Positions 39,601 to 48,500 of a DNA stretch of 64,000 nt are shown here, in pieces. Location of the stretch: positions 73,189 through 137,188 of the forward strand of contig JAJVIP010000005.1 in the NCBI GenBank assembly GCA_022072025.1, read 5' to 3'. The stretch is from Elusimicrobiota bacterium (GTDB lineage: Bacteria > Elusimicrobiota > Elusimicrobia > F11). Position 1 is the first letter of the stretch, and the number at the start of each line of letters is the position of its first letter. The notes below the pieces were generated by a model. It did no database searches and had not been told where the DNA came from. It was given only the letters and a program-made list of their open reading frames with translations. The position numbers were made by a program, and so were the translations under genes.

Positions 39601-42600
39601 GTCCTGGGAAGATCATATGGCTTTATATTGGGCCCGCCTTCAGGAAGAAAATTCCATCGACCTTTTTTGGCATGATATCCATTTTACCCCCGCCGATTTT
39701 TACGAGTTTATGGATGACTTTGTTCAGTTAAAAGCTTCAGTGGTGGCCAATGAGTTGGACATCGCATTGGCACAAGTGGGCAGGGCCGCTCAACCAGGAA
39801 CCATCGTCATTTCAGATATGGGATCGCATGAGACCTTATTCAAACGATTGAAGGACTTGGGTTTTTCGCCACGGCCAACCGATTGGACCGATGAATCAGA
39901 GGAACATGGGGACAGCCTCCATAAATTGTGGGGCGTCATGAAAATTGTGTTTTTAGAGGCTCTGGGAGAACCCATTGGCCGCGAAGAGAAGGAAAAAAGC
40001 TATCGCGAAGGATTCATTGGAAACTTGTATATGAATTTTATCCCTGGGCTTGAGACGGGCCCGGATTTGGTTCGAGTCATCCTGCGAGATATTATTGATC
40101 AATGGACAGTGGCGGATTTTGAAGAAATTTTTAGATTAAGGCATGCTTGGATTGAGAATCAATTTGACGAAGATGAAGAAAATTATGAGTATTTGGAAAA
40201 AGTTGCAGAATATTTGTTGGAAAGAGCCCGCCTTTATTCCAATCCCTCCGATTACAATACAATTCTGAACCTCTATGAGTCAGATGAGGATGATCCAGAT
40301 GCGGGAGAGGCGGAATGGGGGGGCCCTCAATCCTTAACCGGCACATTCGGCGGGCCGTGGGTTTACGGCGTGCTCATGCCGGTTCTTGAAGAGGCCGGGC
40401 GTTGGGCGGCGTATCATTACGCGGGGTCAACCGTTTCTGGAATTCTCTGCGCGGTTCTTTTGTATTCAATCGTCCACGCTTTGCTTCATGTGTTCGTTGA
40501 TGTCTATGAAAATGGATTTAAAGGGCACATCCGCCGTCTCCCCGGGCGATTTGTTCTCTCCATGGGGTTTGGAATTTCGTTTCTTGTCGGCGCGGGTGCG
40601 GCCCCGCTTCTGAACTTGCTGATCGGCTCCCAAATTGATCCCGAACTGCTCGGCCTCATCTTCGCCTCCGCCGCTCATATGTTCAACAACCTCTGGCTGC
40701 GGCACCACATGCCCGAATCCATGCGCTGGCTGGCGCAGTTGATGTCGGTTATTCCTGCTGACGATCATGATCAATCGTGGCAAGATTTTTTTGCTGAGAA
40801 TTGGGGATTGCCACTGGATGGAGATATTCGCAATGCACAGGAATTTGCGGCAAATGTCAAACGAACAGGAGTGATAGATGGACAAAAATTCGTATCTCAA
40901 ATCAAAACCGATGATCCGGATGAATACCCATCAAAAGTGCAGGAACAGGCAATGCTTATTCGAGCCCTGTTTTATATTGAGCCGGATCTTGCGGCTTCAC
41001 TTTTCTTTAGTTTTCACACAAACCATGGGGCATGGGCTACGATGATGAATCCGGAATGGCCTCGGACAATACACGGCGGGATTGAAGCTGATCTAATCGC
41101 CGCCATCATAAAATTGGGATTGGAAAGCAATTATTCAAGTTCGAACAATAGGGTGCGCGGTAACATGTCTGTTCAAATGACTTACTCCATTCAAGGGATA
41201 GGCAGGTTGCCTGCCTATCTCCCCGCCCATTATTTCCGTTCCATAATCGAAAACTTGCCGGGTAGAACCAGCGCTGCATATTTATCGATCGTTCGAGATT
41301 ATCTGTCGAGCGAAAACACGCAAGCTCTTCTTCAAGAAACCATCAGTATCGACCCGCCGTCGATCGCCGAGTTGACCCGTGCGGAACGGAGCATATATCG
41401 AGCTATGCAGGGATCAAACACGGGAGAAATAAGCGATGGCGTTGTTCTTGGATTAGACGAACTCGGAGAAACATTCGCGGAACGTGCCGGAACGGTGCGT
41501 GCAATGGCAATGGGCCCGGAACAAGAAGTTGCAGGAGCTCTTTTGGCTGGCGTTAGTCAAAATTACGTGAGAGCTTGGTACGATTTATTCTTTGATGGAA
41601 ATGAACTGCGAATCGAGAAACAAGTTCTTGCGGGGATGATCATTTGTGCCCTGGCGGTTCTGGATGGCTCACTGGAGCCCCATTGGCAAGGGAATATAGT
41701 TCGTGTCTCAAAAGATATCACCGGTTTGATTGAGTTGCTCAAATCATTGCCGGATCACATTTGTTCACAAATTTTGGCGGAGGTAAAAGATTCTCGCCTC
41801 AATCGTAGACTCATGGAAGTCAGCGGTCCCATAGGGCACATACGATATGGCGAGCGCATGGGTTACTTGAGAGTTATTGAAAGCGATATTCCGACTTTGG
41901 AAGATTTACAGGCCATCGACCGGGGCTCCATCGTGGCGATGACGACTTTGCCGACATCCGACGTCAACGTGGGTCCTTTTGAAGGGATCATTACTTTCTT
42001 CGGACTTGAAGGCGGAAACCATGCGATGGAGCGCGCCAATGAATGGGATGCGCCATGCGCTTCACTGCCTGCAGATATGGTCATGAAATTGAAAGACAAA
42101 TTTGTCGTTTTTGAGGTTGTTGACGAAGAAAGAGTGATTCTCAGAGAAGCCACGGAAGCCGACAAAAGGCGTTATCAACCTCCTACCACGGTTCCGGAAA
42201 CAATTACGCTTCCTGTTGTGGATTTATCACGCAACCTTAACTACATAAGAACCAATGAGCGAAAGATGCGGGAGATTTCGATGGTGGGACCGAAAATTGC
42301 GCATCTCAATTGGTTGGCCGCGAAGGTTAATTTCGCATGTTCAATCATGGGCCGGTTTGTCGGATGGTTGTTCCGTATGCCGAAATTTCCTTTCGGTTTG
42401 TTCCAGTCTGATGTTCGCCTGGCCGTTGCCGGTGGAAGCGCGTTGCCATTCGACGCTTTTTGGAGAGTGCTTGCGCTAAACGGAAAGAAGAATGAATTCG
42501 AAGCGCTCACCCAAAAACTAAACCAGTCCAATCGAAACGAAGCCATTGATATTTTGGATGAGATCAAAAAGCTTGTGTCTGAATTGCGGTTTTATTTCCC

Positions 42601-44386
42601 AAACGACCCGTTTTGGAATGAAAAAAATTTATCGAAGCATTTCGGCGAGCTTTGGGAAAACGGGGTGTTTATCAGGGACGCCACCAACGCGCAAAATCTT
42701 TTGGGATACCCGTGGTTTGGCGCCGGGCTGTATTTAACCGAGCAGCATGTGGTGGGCAAAAATGAATTTTGGGACTCTGTTCGGCGGGTGTGGATGGATG
42801 TCTGGGATCAACGGCCTTTTGCGCAACGACGACGTCATAAGGTGGATGAAACGACAATCCACCCCGCCATCTGGCTTTCCCCGTCTCGTCCGGTGGATTA
42901 TTCATTTGTCATGCACACATCGAACACGCTCATGCAAGATCGCGATCATCTGTCCCTTTTTGTTGCTCAAGGTTATGGAACGGCCATTGTTTCGGACGCA
43001 GTTGAGTTCCGAGGGAAGAGCACCTCTGTGATCGTAAATAAGTCAAGCGGCAAAATTTTAGAGGAAGAAACCCAGCCCAGCACAAAAAAGATGAAGGCCG
43101 CGTTGCGGCAAATGGGAGGGCTCGAAGTTGTAACTGCGCCGGAATACAATGATTTTGTTTACCATGATCGCTTTGAAGAATTGGTTGATTGGTTGACAAA
43201 AGTAGGGATATGGGCGGAAGAAATAACAGAGTTACCCCAAAAAATAGAAGGCACAATCTATTTTGATGCGCCCAAAAAGCAATGGGTGATTACGTTAGAC
43301 CAGTGCGATCCGTTTGTGCGCGCTACCGAAGTTAAGGGAACCGATGCGACATATCTCGTCAAAAGCCTCCCTTATTACCTCGCGCTTGTTTGGAATGCGC
43401 TCGTTGACGGCGATTATCTGCGCGGGCGATGGTTCGGCCGTATTGAAAAACCGGAGAAGTTGATAATTCCGGGAGCGCTGGCGGAGGCGGCGGGCGCGTT
43501 TGTACTCATTATCTCGATGGACCAAGGATTTTCCTGGGTGGTGGCCGGTTACGCGCTGTTGCACGCGCTCGCATGGATGACCGCGCAGCTTCTCGCCCGC
43601 GGCCAGCCGGGCGCCTATAATATGTCTGTCGCATCCGTCGCCGGCTCGGCGCTCGCCCGCTTTGCCGTCCATTTCGTTGTGTTTCTTCTCTATATTCCCG
43701 CTTATTACTACATCCATCAGCCGAACTCATTTGTCTACTTTCTCAACATGTTCTTCGTCGGAGCGACGCTTCATCTGTTGTTCGATGCCTTGTTCCCTTC
43801 ACTCATAAAAAGAAACGCAGCGCCTGCCGCCGTCGGGTATCAAGCTCAGAAATTTTCAGTTGATGAGCTTTTGGGTTCGATCCAAACCCAAGACCGACCT
43901 CTCGGTTTGGAAACATATTCATTCGAAAACGTGTTGAAGGAAGAAAAACCGACGCGCGTGGTGGTTGTGCCGGCCGGCAAGTCTGCAACGGAAATTATCG
44001 AAGAAATCAAAAGAGTGGTGGAATACGTAAATGATGAGAATTTGGAAACAGTGGCGGACATTTGTGTGCTCTTGACCGGAAAACGAGAAAACTTTTGGGA
44101 CGCGGATGCGCGCCGCATTCTTGGATTCGTGAGTGAATCGTCTTTGCAGTCAGAGTTCGATGTCGAAAGTCACCTCTTGGATGGTGGCACAGAAGGCCGC
44201 ACGCTGGTGATGCTGCCAGACGGCACAGACATTACCGAACAAACGCTGGAACACTTGAAATCTCTGTCGGAAAAACGCGATGTTCGAATTTGCTTGATCG
44301 ATAGAATTGCTGCCGGAATGCAGGCGGTTGTGGGAAGGGTGAAGGACATTCTTCAAAGGCTTCGAATCATAAGGGGTCAAGTCTGA
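33617..44386 (+). CDS. ChaN/TraB-like giant protein 2: GDH, CPBP-like and dikinase-like fusion
   Basis: The product has 3,589 residues. A signal peptide (about 1-34) and ANFWKER precede the ChaN/TraB-like module (about 95-560; D103, H105, E110, E137, H511). Hydrophobic stretches lie at 628-642 and 653-676. Residues about 740-1190 form a complete Glu/Leu/Phe/Val dehydrogenase: GKGGTRF (K743), K767, catalytic K779 in TGAKSG, PDIGTD (D824), GREAATGKGV, GLGNVG (952-957) and ANAGGV. CPBP-like membrane modules lie at about 1245-1360, 2250-2370 and, degenerate, 3280-3400; the first two have MPVLEEA..R, VHA..H and H..NN. Residues about 2765-3200 resemble the C-terminal half of glucan water dikinase: a swivelling part with GGNHAMERAN (H2802), then VGPKIAHL, ALPFDAFWRVL, GYPWFGAGLY and RRVWMDVWDQR. 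Other parts are unrecognised; EQADLLADQF-type segments repeat near 1410 and 1530. The frame stays open despite three in-frame repeat insertions in the first module. The stop lies in the left end of the transposase element, so the C-terminus may be truncated. Confidence 0.75.
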   Translation: MNRRPLLQSSIKRISLLLSGLVVTSSFLPSLAEANFWKERQSALKAFGATPIVRPVLRTSVVLGNSVDSKMTTSSLLPTHGVRIKEVFPAGSQSLPRVILLQDVHANLEAQSNLAKTIEELTRQHSTPERPLFVGVEGVFGAFDFSRFRAFPDKRLTKDVAEHFLTENKIAAASYVGLTTDAPLPEFYGVDDPESYRLNVAAYRVSAPHIDALKKEWEKRGQQLAHEKRAVYNPQLAALDAAQADYRAGRSALAEYLNRLWKEPPPSPPTVRRGGEIHSFIQAARLESSIDFDVVEHERRRVLEKLARVISKQEADELMALSKSFGAGSLSHSDYYGALEGLLKRHSFFLRETPAFDAYIRYVLLADRINADQLLSELERLEEETLARLAVTPEEKKLAEESERHHLTGKLLDFALTPREWERYREFTSRHPGESRGPGLEHVSKGRLKDWIPAFAGMTTQPFEDFYRLADIRSRKMVDNLLSRVLGNSKSGSSTKYQVPSTAVLVAGGFHTDLITQELKTRGISYAVLTPQLTRVDTVRGSEYLSVFTREKTPLEKLLQGDRLFLANAETLAGHPAARVVNTQILASLSLRDPKAALQIVFGGILASFKMNGGVSSEKRVDFSLRSAAQWIIGMGVLASFGATGTHPWVESYPFFLPYGLLFLAGAAAYIFFQWARIEFGGTHTVSTAQKYYEDAVHHSDYTEEEKRQLLSEEPQVTRYFFLVGWKIYLGWRAKYVSLLTGKGGTRFAVDLRPQTIKTLAREMLYKVSVMNLPFTGAKSGARVNFQKLSDEKKAQFARRLGDEAFSSATSSLYDPLGYSGAPDIGTDATVMNRITDQFIFRMASVQNIHDLRTNKLPEEFAKLLKEKPDPTKNPTETAYLDTYVSLWNRGEVDGSLLGLVTGKDVVHGGIHGREAATGKGVCFSAQAVARKYGDLWGWKEGLKGRRVAILGLGNVGYFTAKSFEEEGAQVIAVGEYNSFVYDETGLDISRLKEHFKEKKSFTGYSHKGAQSASGESSGTEALFVSNAEIVIPAAKEDQITMGNVERFSKERMPHLRMIVEAANGPMTPAAAAWLAEHRPDVVIVPDIFANAGGVTVSAFEWINNRQSKLREELAKGKSYGTAESFIREVLDWLESTYTPMVKRREPSEKIIVAVHDFLKSYMDQRADKMFEMADLLKTTRDFSHEPLREAAYKMAVDRRVLEIRRAQGLKAGPEKKEDPKEKNLGLAMSWWAGPKNWPSVRRVWMPVLEEALRLAAFGLFGIIGVIVYTFVHAAGHYHVDVHAARGDHLTPWQFWLGRFWIRLFISFFAFTTPYLLIDQPTAAQTILTLQAFGRALFLHILNNTLIYDFFTKKLKWKWWMMSAADPHPKLDFIEKNAIEALRRVPVLREEFGIQFYSLIHSVREDPHHQKSDFRRALEPYIDTGYLTPDQADALVDQFDFPDPIHPERVERHDSPIANSGSPTLLPFENFSIPLALKRAGIWTMGYLEGFKVLMDQLHGKPGLGQVAFRAVLATHVEKNFITNEQADLLADQFVFDSSAEADKPLSRWDGVYFVSNLFDQMPSVEGLIKYDMKRGGAEGLITFAPRIMTVKKFMDDMKNFREGNLAWPSQITRRDKQKIIDLANLFDPDQEQKYWLVELLHPRNRLALLAYATYVNLSDSSGPTKGQVIVRGSLSSGEVMHGVVCDLYSTLGLKAFSKKKIDDAKFFMQQAYYHLAQTVRIHAEHQVVPALHMLKQERPKRAVLVKDDLFFSFSAEALRNQHFRVISFELPQSLPPYMDVLSKNYQDPFIQDLNIIAMQLFFNLILDGYKKRFPQQVNIDLRRSKITPETAWGVLTDLVKNENFDPINDIQTFLKETDTFFSSESPAPQPIMEILIEGTSRVHGSPDPVVLIQGVIYGRKFLRDFWPGKLREFSERIARLNKNGVFCSVRSLRIDDSPEGLEAANKLLENDDLFYNYLNIPEIRLDYTRNSETLAEYNASALRDTGIGFDFHSMSWEDHMALYWARLQEENSIDLFWHDIHFTPADFYEFMDDFVQLKASVVANELDIALAQVGRAAQPGTIVISDMGSHETLFKRLKDLGFSPRPTDWTDESEEHGDSLHKLWGVMKIVFLEALGEPIGREEKEKSYREGFIGNLYMNFIPGLETGPDLVRVILRDIIDQWTVADFEEIFRLRHAWIENQFDEDEENYEYLEKVAEYLLERARLYSNPSDYNTILNLYESDEDDPDAGEAEWGGPQSLTGTFGGPWVYGVLMPVLEEAGRWAAYHYAGSTVSGILCAVLLYSIVHALLHVFVDVYENGFKGHIRRLPGRFVLSMGFGISFLVGAGAAPLLNLLIGSQIDPELLGLIFASAAHMFNNLWLRHHMPESMRWLAQLMSVIPADDHDQSWQDFFAENWGLPLDGDIRNAQEFAANVKRTGVIDGQKFVSQIKTDDPDEYPSKVQEQAMLIRALFYIEPDLAASLFFSFHTNHGAWATMMNPEWPRTIHGGIEADLIAAIIKLGLESNYSSSNNRVRGNMSVQMTYSIQGIGRLPAYLPAHYFRSIIENLPGRTSAAYLSIVRDYLSSENTQALLQETISIDPPSIAELTRAERSIYRAMQGSNTGEISDGVVLGLDELGETFAERAGTVRAMAMGPEQEVAGALLAGVSQNYVRAWYDLFFDGNELRIEKQVLAGMIICALAVLDGSLEPHWQGNIVRVSKDITGLIELLKSLPDHICSQILAEVKDSRLNRRLMEVSGPIGHIRYGERMGYLRVIESDIPTLEDLQAIDRGSIVAMTTLPTSDVNVGPFEGIITFFGLEGGNHAMERANEWDAPCASLPADMVMKLKDKFVVFEVVDEERVILREATEADKRRYQPPTTVPETITLPVVDLSRNLNYIRTNERKMREISMVGPKIAHLNWLAAKVNFACSIMGRFVGWLFRMPKFPFGLFQSDVRLAVAGGSALPFDAFWRVLALNGKKNEFEALTQKLNQSNRNEAIDILDEIKKLVSELRFYFPNDPFWNEKNLSKHFGELWENGVFIRDATNAQNLLGYPWFGAGLYLTEQHVVGKNEFWDSVRRVWMDVWDQRPFAQRRRHKVDETTIHPAIWLSPSRPVDYSFVMHTSNTLMQDRDHLSLFVAQGYGTAIVSDAVEFRGKSTSVIVNKSSGKILEEETQPSTKKMKAALRQMGGLEVVTAPEYNDFVYHDRFEELVDWLTKVGIWAEEITELPQKIEGTIYFDAPKKQWVITLDQCDPFVRATEVKGTDATYLVKSLPYYLALVWNALVDGDYLRGRWFGRIEKPEKLIIPGALAEAAGAFVLIISMDQGFSWVVAGYALLHALAWMTAQLLARGQPGAYNMSVASVAGSALARFAVHFVVFLLYIPAYYYIHQPNSFVYFLNMFFVGATLHLLFDALFPSLIKRNAAPAAVGYQAQKFSVDELLGSIQTQDRPLGLETYSFENVLKEEKPTRVVVVPAGKSATEIIEEIKRVVEYVNDENLETVADICVLLTGKRENFWDADARRILGFVSESSLQSEFDVESHLLDGGTEGRTLVMLPDGTDITEQTLEHLKSLSEKRDVRICLIDRIAAGMQAVVGRVKDILQRLRIIRGQV
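34417..34442. repeat. In-frame G/C-tract hairpin inside giant 2
   Basis: CCCCCCCAC and GTGGGGGGG form a perfect 9-bp stem with an 8-base loop. It encodes part of KEPPPSPPTVRRGGE (residues about 262-276). Neither paralogue has a matching insertion between the family motifs AEYL or ADYL and RLES, so this looks like an inserted palindrome tolerated in a loop. Confidence 0.65.
34904..34992. repeat. In-frame palindromic repeat inside giant 2
   Basis: The 89-bp element begins CGTCACCCCGGCGAAAGCCG and ends in TTCCGGCTTTTGCCGGAATG plus AC. Both ends are hairpins (CCCCGGC/GCCGGGG and TTCCGGC/GCCGGAA). It encodes about residues 430-459, RHPGESRGPGL to WIPAFAGMT, peptides typical of translated dispersed palindromes in many genomes. 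The paralogue at 28446 has only a short loop here, and the frame is kept. Confidence 0.85.
35095..35122 (+). repeat. Four tandem 7-bp units inside giant 2
   Basis: AAGTACT, AAGTACC, AAGTACC and AAGTACT follow without gaps, 28 bases in all. They encode part of SSTKYQVPST just before the conserved AVLVAGGFH motif. Because 28 is not a multiple of three, the surrounding sequence must compensate; the frame is open. Confidence 0.85.
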
Positions 44387-44400
44387 GTTTTAAGTCTTTG
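44372..44400 (+). repeat. Left inverted end of the RAYT element
   Basis: It starts AGGGGTCAAGTCTGAG. The TGA at 44384-44386 within it is the stop codon of the giant gene upstream. It pairs with 45506-45534 with one mismatch. Confidence 0.85.
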
Positions 44401-44551
44401 AAAGATTTCAATAAAAATCTCCTTCCAAAGTTTCAATCATTTTCTTATTGTCCGACCCGTTGTCTCGTTTTTTCCCTTCCTTAATTCTAAATTTCTGATT
44501 CTCAAATAAGTTTTTCCCTCCGCTTCCCTCCAAAGGAATGTACGTATATCA

Positions 44552-45529
44552 ATGGCTCGACCGCTTCGAATCCAATATCCGGGTGCCCTTTATCACGTGA
44601 TGAATCGCGGAACAAGCCGGCTTCCCACATTCTTTTCCAACGATCACAAACAAATGTTTTTGGGGGTGTTATCCGACGCCGTCAACACCTGGGATTTGCG
44701 GGTGCATGCTTTTTGTTTGATGACCAATCACTATCACTTGTTGCTCGAAACGCCTTTGGGAAATTTGAGCCGTGCAATGCGGCATATTGATGGGGTTTAT
44801 ACACAAAAGATCAATAAATTGACTGGAAGAGATGGATCCCTTTTTAGAGGGAGGTATAAATCCTTGTTGGTTCAGAAAGAAACCTATTTCTTGGCGTTGG
44901 TTCGATACATTCATATGAATGGAGTAAAGGCGAACATATATTCCCATGCCGGAGAGGACCTTTACTGCAGTCATATGTTTTACATGAACCCGGCTCTCCG
45001 TCCGGCTTGGTTAAACGTTGGAGATATTTTGAATAGGTTTGGGGGAGACAACGAGCTTGCGCGGCAACGACTCGATGCATTTGTGCACGCTGATGTGGGA
45101 GATAAATTGAATCGTCTCCTGGAGGGAAAGGTTTGGCCGGCGGTTATAGGCGGGAAAAAATTTATCGAAACGATCCGGGATACATATTCACCTGAGCAGA
45201 AACCACATCCAGAAAAGCCCCAGGAGAAAGAATTACGCCGAATAGTGGCGCCGGAGGAAATTCTAGAAGAGATTGAGGCAATCTATAAACTGCCTGAAGG
45301 CCGGCTATGGACGATGCGAGGGAAACACCATAACGAGCCCCGATTGGCAGCCATCCATCTCTTGAGGAAAGTTTGTTTGTTGAGTTATAGGCAGATTGGG
45401 GAGAGAATGGGGGGAGTCGGGGCGGGAACAATCGCTTCATTCTTAAAGAAAAAACCACTTCATTCCAGAAATTATGAGGCGCTTCAGAAAAGGTTTGGGA
45501 TGAACCAAAGACTCAAAACTCAGACTTGA
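44552..45529 (+). CDS. REP-associated tyrosine transposase (Y1_Tnp, RAYT type)
   Basis: The 325-residue protein has a single-strand nuclease domain in its first half. It starts with the family's typical MARPLRIQYPGALYHVMNRG. The HUH motif is H60-Y61-H62 in MTNHYHLLLE, and the likely nucleophile is Y83 in GVYTQKINK, followed by GSLFRGRYKS. The C-terminal third (about 225-320) resembles the DnaA-type helix-turn-helix tail of RAYTs (LSYRQIGERMGG). Such enzymes cut at structured palindromes and are thought to mobilise REP elements, which are plentiful in this window; that link is an inference. AAGGAATG lies about 15 bases upstream of the ATG. The gene appears intact. Confidence 0.9.
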   Translation: MARPLRIQYPGALYHVMNRGTSRLPTFFSNDHKQMFLGVLSDAVNTWDLRVHAFCLMTNHYHLLLETPLGNLSRAMRHIDGVYTQKINKLTGRDGSLFRGRYKSLLVQKETYFLALVRYIHMNGVKANIYSHAGEDLYCSHMFYMNPALRPAWLNVGDILNRFGGDNELARQRLDAFVHADVGDKLNRLLEGKVWPAVIGGKKFIETIRDTYSPEQKPHPEKPQEKELRRIVAPEEILEEIEAIYKLPEGRLWTMRGKHHNEPRLAAIHLLRKVCLLSYRQIGERMGGVGAGTIASFLKKKPLHSRNYEALQKRFGMNQRLKTQT

Positions 45530-45534
45530 CCCCT
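45506..45534 (-). repeat. Right inverted end of the RAYT element
   Basis: This is the reverse complement of the left end with one mismatch (G for A at the 21st position). It contains the last transposase codons and the TGA at 45527-45529. Confidence 0.85.
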
Positions 45535-45546
45535 ACGCGACTACGC

Positions 45547-48500
45547 CTACGCGGCAATGAGGGCACGGGTGAAGGCGTTGAAGCGCTCGATAACTAGGCG
45601 TGAAACCTGGGCGCCCACCCAACCGGAAATCATTTCATCCAACGCGATGAATTGAATGTTTCGTTCCTTGAGATATTTAAAGTCAACTGCAAATCGATCG
45701 GTCTGGAGACCCACGTATAAGAGCCCCTGGTCCTTAGGGAGGGCATCTAATGCCAAGTTCAAATTAAACGCCGTTGCATTTTGAATATAAAAACTGTGGT
45801 TGGCGTAAATGAATTCAATTTTTTTATTTTGATCCCGATCTTCAGGTGAAAGCGCGAAAGCTTTCCCGCATTCAGATGCGAGACTTCGTTTGATGGGCAG
45901 GTAAAGCGTAGAACCGGCGGGGAGTGAATTCAGCGCCTTCTGGATTTTGTTTTTTTCTTGATTTATGTGTGCCTGTGTCTCAATGCGAGTTTCCAAAAGA
46001 AATTGCATGGCCTTGTTTTCTGAAAGGGTCGCAAGCGGTGAAAAGGCATGTCTGTCGTTTTCTAAAGCGGCTCGGCGCCATTGCATGAAAGTGGGATTTA
46101 TGGCAAGTGCCTTCGAGAGATTCGCTTTAATTTGATCGATCAGGTCAACTTCTCGATTGAGAGGGAGGGTTGTAATGAAATCTGCGGAGATTTCGTTTGT
46201 TTGAAGCGGCCAAAAAGCGTTTTCCTGATCGGAGTCAGCTCCGTGATGGTTTCCAACAATCCTGAAAAGATGATCAATGTAATGTTGAGCCCATCCTTTG
46301 ATCGTGTCCAATCGCTTATGCAGGGAATTAAAAAGATTCATCGCAATTTGATCTTCTTTGATGGAAGGATGAGGTTTCCCGTCGACACTTAAGGTCGAAA
46401 GGGCTTGTTCCACTTGGCCGTTGTTTCGGTACAAACGCGCCAAGGTGGTGCGCAGGATGGGTTCTTGACGATCCAAGACCCGAGCCAGGTCATCGGTCAA
46501 TGGATATCGGCGGGAGTTTTCGATTATTTCGAGGGCCTTTGACAACACAACTATACCATCCTGATAATTTTTCTGTTCAAGATAAGTTACTGCCAATTGA
46601 TTGGCCGATGTAAACCATCTATCTTTTTCGGAAGATGTAGTTGAATCTTTAAATAGTTGAAGAATTGCCGTGTTATCCTTAATGGCATTTTCCGTTTGGC
46701 CCATTCCTTCTTTTATAGGAGCTTGATGTTGAAAGGCTTTTGTTCTTGTTGTACGTACAATCGGTTTTGGGGTGACTTTTCGCCCCTTCTCTTCTTGTTT
46801 GCGTTTCCAGGAAAAAATAAACAGCGGATTTTGTTCTTTGAGCCAGGTGGAAACATAGACGACTCCTCCCCACGCGAAAGAGGCCAGAACCAGGAAAAAC
46901 CCCGAAATGAGCCACAAGGGATCAATGTGGCCCAGCATCAACAAATCGCGGGAGGAGTGGGCATCGTCATTGGAATGAGCATGAGACCCACCGACCAGCG
47001 CGTATAAAAAAAGGGATAACACGCCGTAGAGAATCAAGCCGGGAAATAAATTATCTGAATCAAGAAAGGCCAACATCACCAACTCCACAGTGGGAAGAAG
47101 GGTGATCAGGCCATTTGAAATACCTGTGATCAGCATGTGGATGCGATTAAATGGCAGTTTGACTTTAAAAATAGAATCGCTTGGGACCCAGTACGGCAGA
47201 GCCCTTTCTTGTTTTTCTCCACCATAAACAACGGTGGGGTGATCAAGGGTGGCGAAATAAAAGGCGCCTGCAAGCCACAAAATCAATTTGACGACCAAAA
47301 AGAGTAAAGCCAACCTTTCTATTTGGACGGCGGTTAGAGCAGAAAGGGAAAGGCCCCAAGCCCATATAATTCCCATCATCACCAGCGCGGTGATGCCTTC
47401 TTGAAAGAGGGCGCGGCGGATGCCGTCTTCATAGAATCCTCCCAGCACCGCCACAGCGCGGGGAGACCAGGTGGTTCGGTCAAAAAACCGGAACTCCTGG
47501 TGAATACCATTTTGTTCCCGTTGAACCGCTTCGGTGTACCACCGCGCAAAGTTCACATCCACTCCAGGGAAAATATTACGCGATGAGAGTTGAAGGGGGT
47601 GAGAGGAGTCGTCTGGTGCATCTCTTTTCTGTTGGTCACTCAATATGATTTGAATATCCATAAAGACGAATAGGAGTTCCAAAAACGAAAACGACCAATT
47701 CTTGTCTGAGAGATCAGAGTTATAAACAAGGACAGATATGGATTGGTTTTGTCTTCCGAGCAATATATATGTGCCTACAATTAGGCCTGCTGCTTTCTCA
47801 ATCGTGGTTGGGTCTTTAATGATTTTCTTTTCTCTACATACACGAACGATATTTACCTGTGTGTTTAAGAAGAACGATATAAAGCCTGGAAATAAACGAA
47901 GGAAAAGAATTAAAGCAGCGACAGCCTGAATTTCGTCTTGTGATTTTTTTATGGATAATAGCTCTTGTATATTGAGTGTGAGTCGAGATAAACGTTCGAG
48001 CGATTTCGATATCAGATCAGGGGCATTTGGTAACGCGTCTGAAAAATCATGGGCCATGGTTTGGTAATACCTGTGTATTCTTTCTTTTTGCTCAGGATTT
48101 TTCTCATAGTAAGCATTTAGAGTGGGAATTAAATCCCTGTAACGTTGGATTATGTTCGATACCTTAGAAATATCATGACCTGAACCTTTGATAAGTACCA
48201 ATTTAACGAAAGCGAAGTATTGTGCCAATTCAACATCCTCTCTTTGATTGGGATTGGGATTAAAGTTTTCTCTCAACCAAAAAATTGAGCTCTCGACCAA
48301 ATCATCAATGGGTTGAGAGGGATTATGAGCCTTATAAGATGCGTTGATTTCCAACCTCAGCCGTCTCATTTTATGGGATTCCATGATTCCGTAGGGGCGA
48401 GGGATCTGCCTAAATCGAACCCCATGCTCCTGCTCCAAATAACTCACCAGAGCCGCACGGTCACTCCACCTAATATTTTTTTCGGGATTTAATTTGTCCC

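Larger units (their letters stand above)
44372..45534 (+). mobile_element. RAYT-type transposase element with 29-bp inverted ends
   Basis: Inverted repeats at 44372-44400 and 45506-45534 match in 28 of 29 positions; both begin AGGGGTCAAGTCTGAGTTTT when read inward. They enclose a single Y1-type transposase gene. The left end supplies the final codons and stop of the 3,589-residue gene. The right end supplies the stop of the transposase and lies 12 bases from the stop of the convergent gene at 45547. No target duplication was seen, as expected for single-strand HUH transposition. Confidence 0.75.

Noticed and set aside
33617-44386. Giant 2 as an assembly artefact joining separate GDH and dikinase genes
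   Set aside because: The frame is open for 10.7 kb, no internal start signals stand at domain borders, and two similar giants lie nearby; long-read confirmation would still be useful.
44372-45534. Classical DDE insertion sequence because of the 29-bp inverted ends
   Set aside because: The enclosed protein is a HUH/Y1 transposase with H60-Y61-H62 and Y83, and no target duplication is visible.
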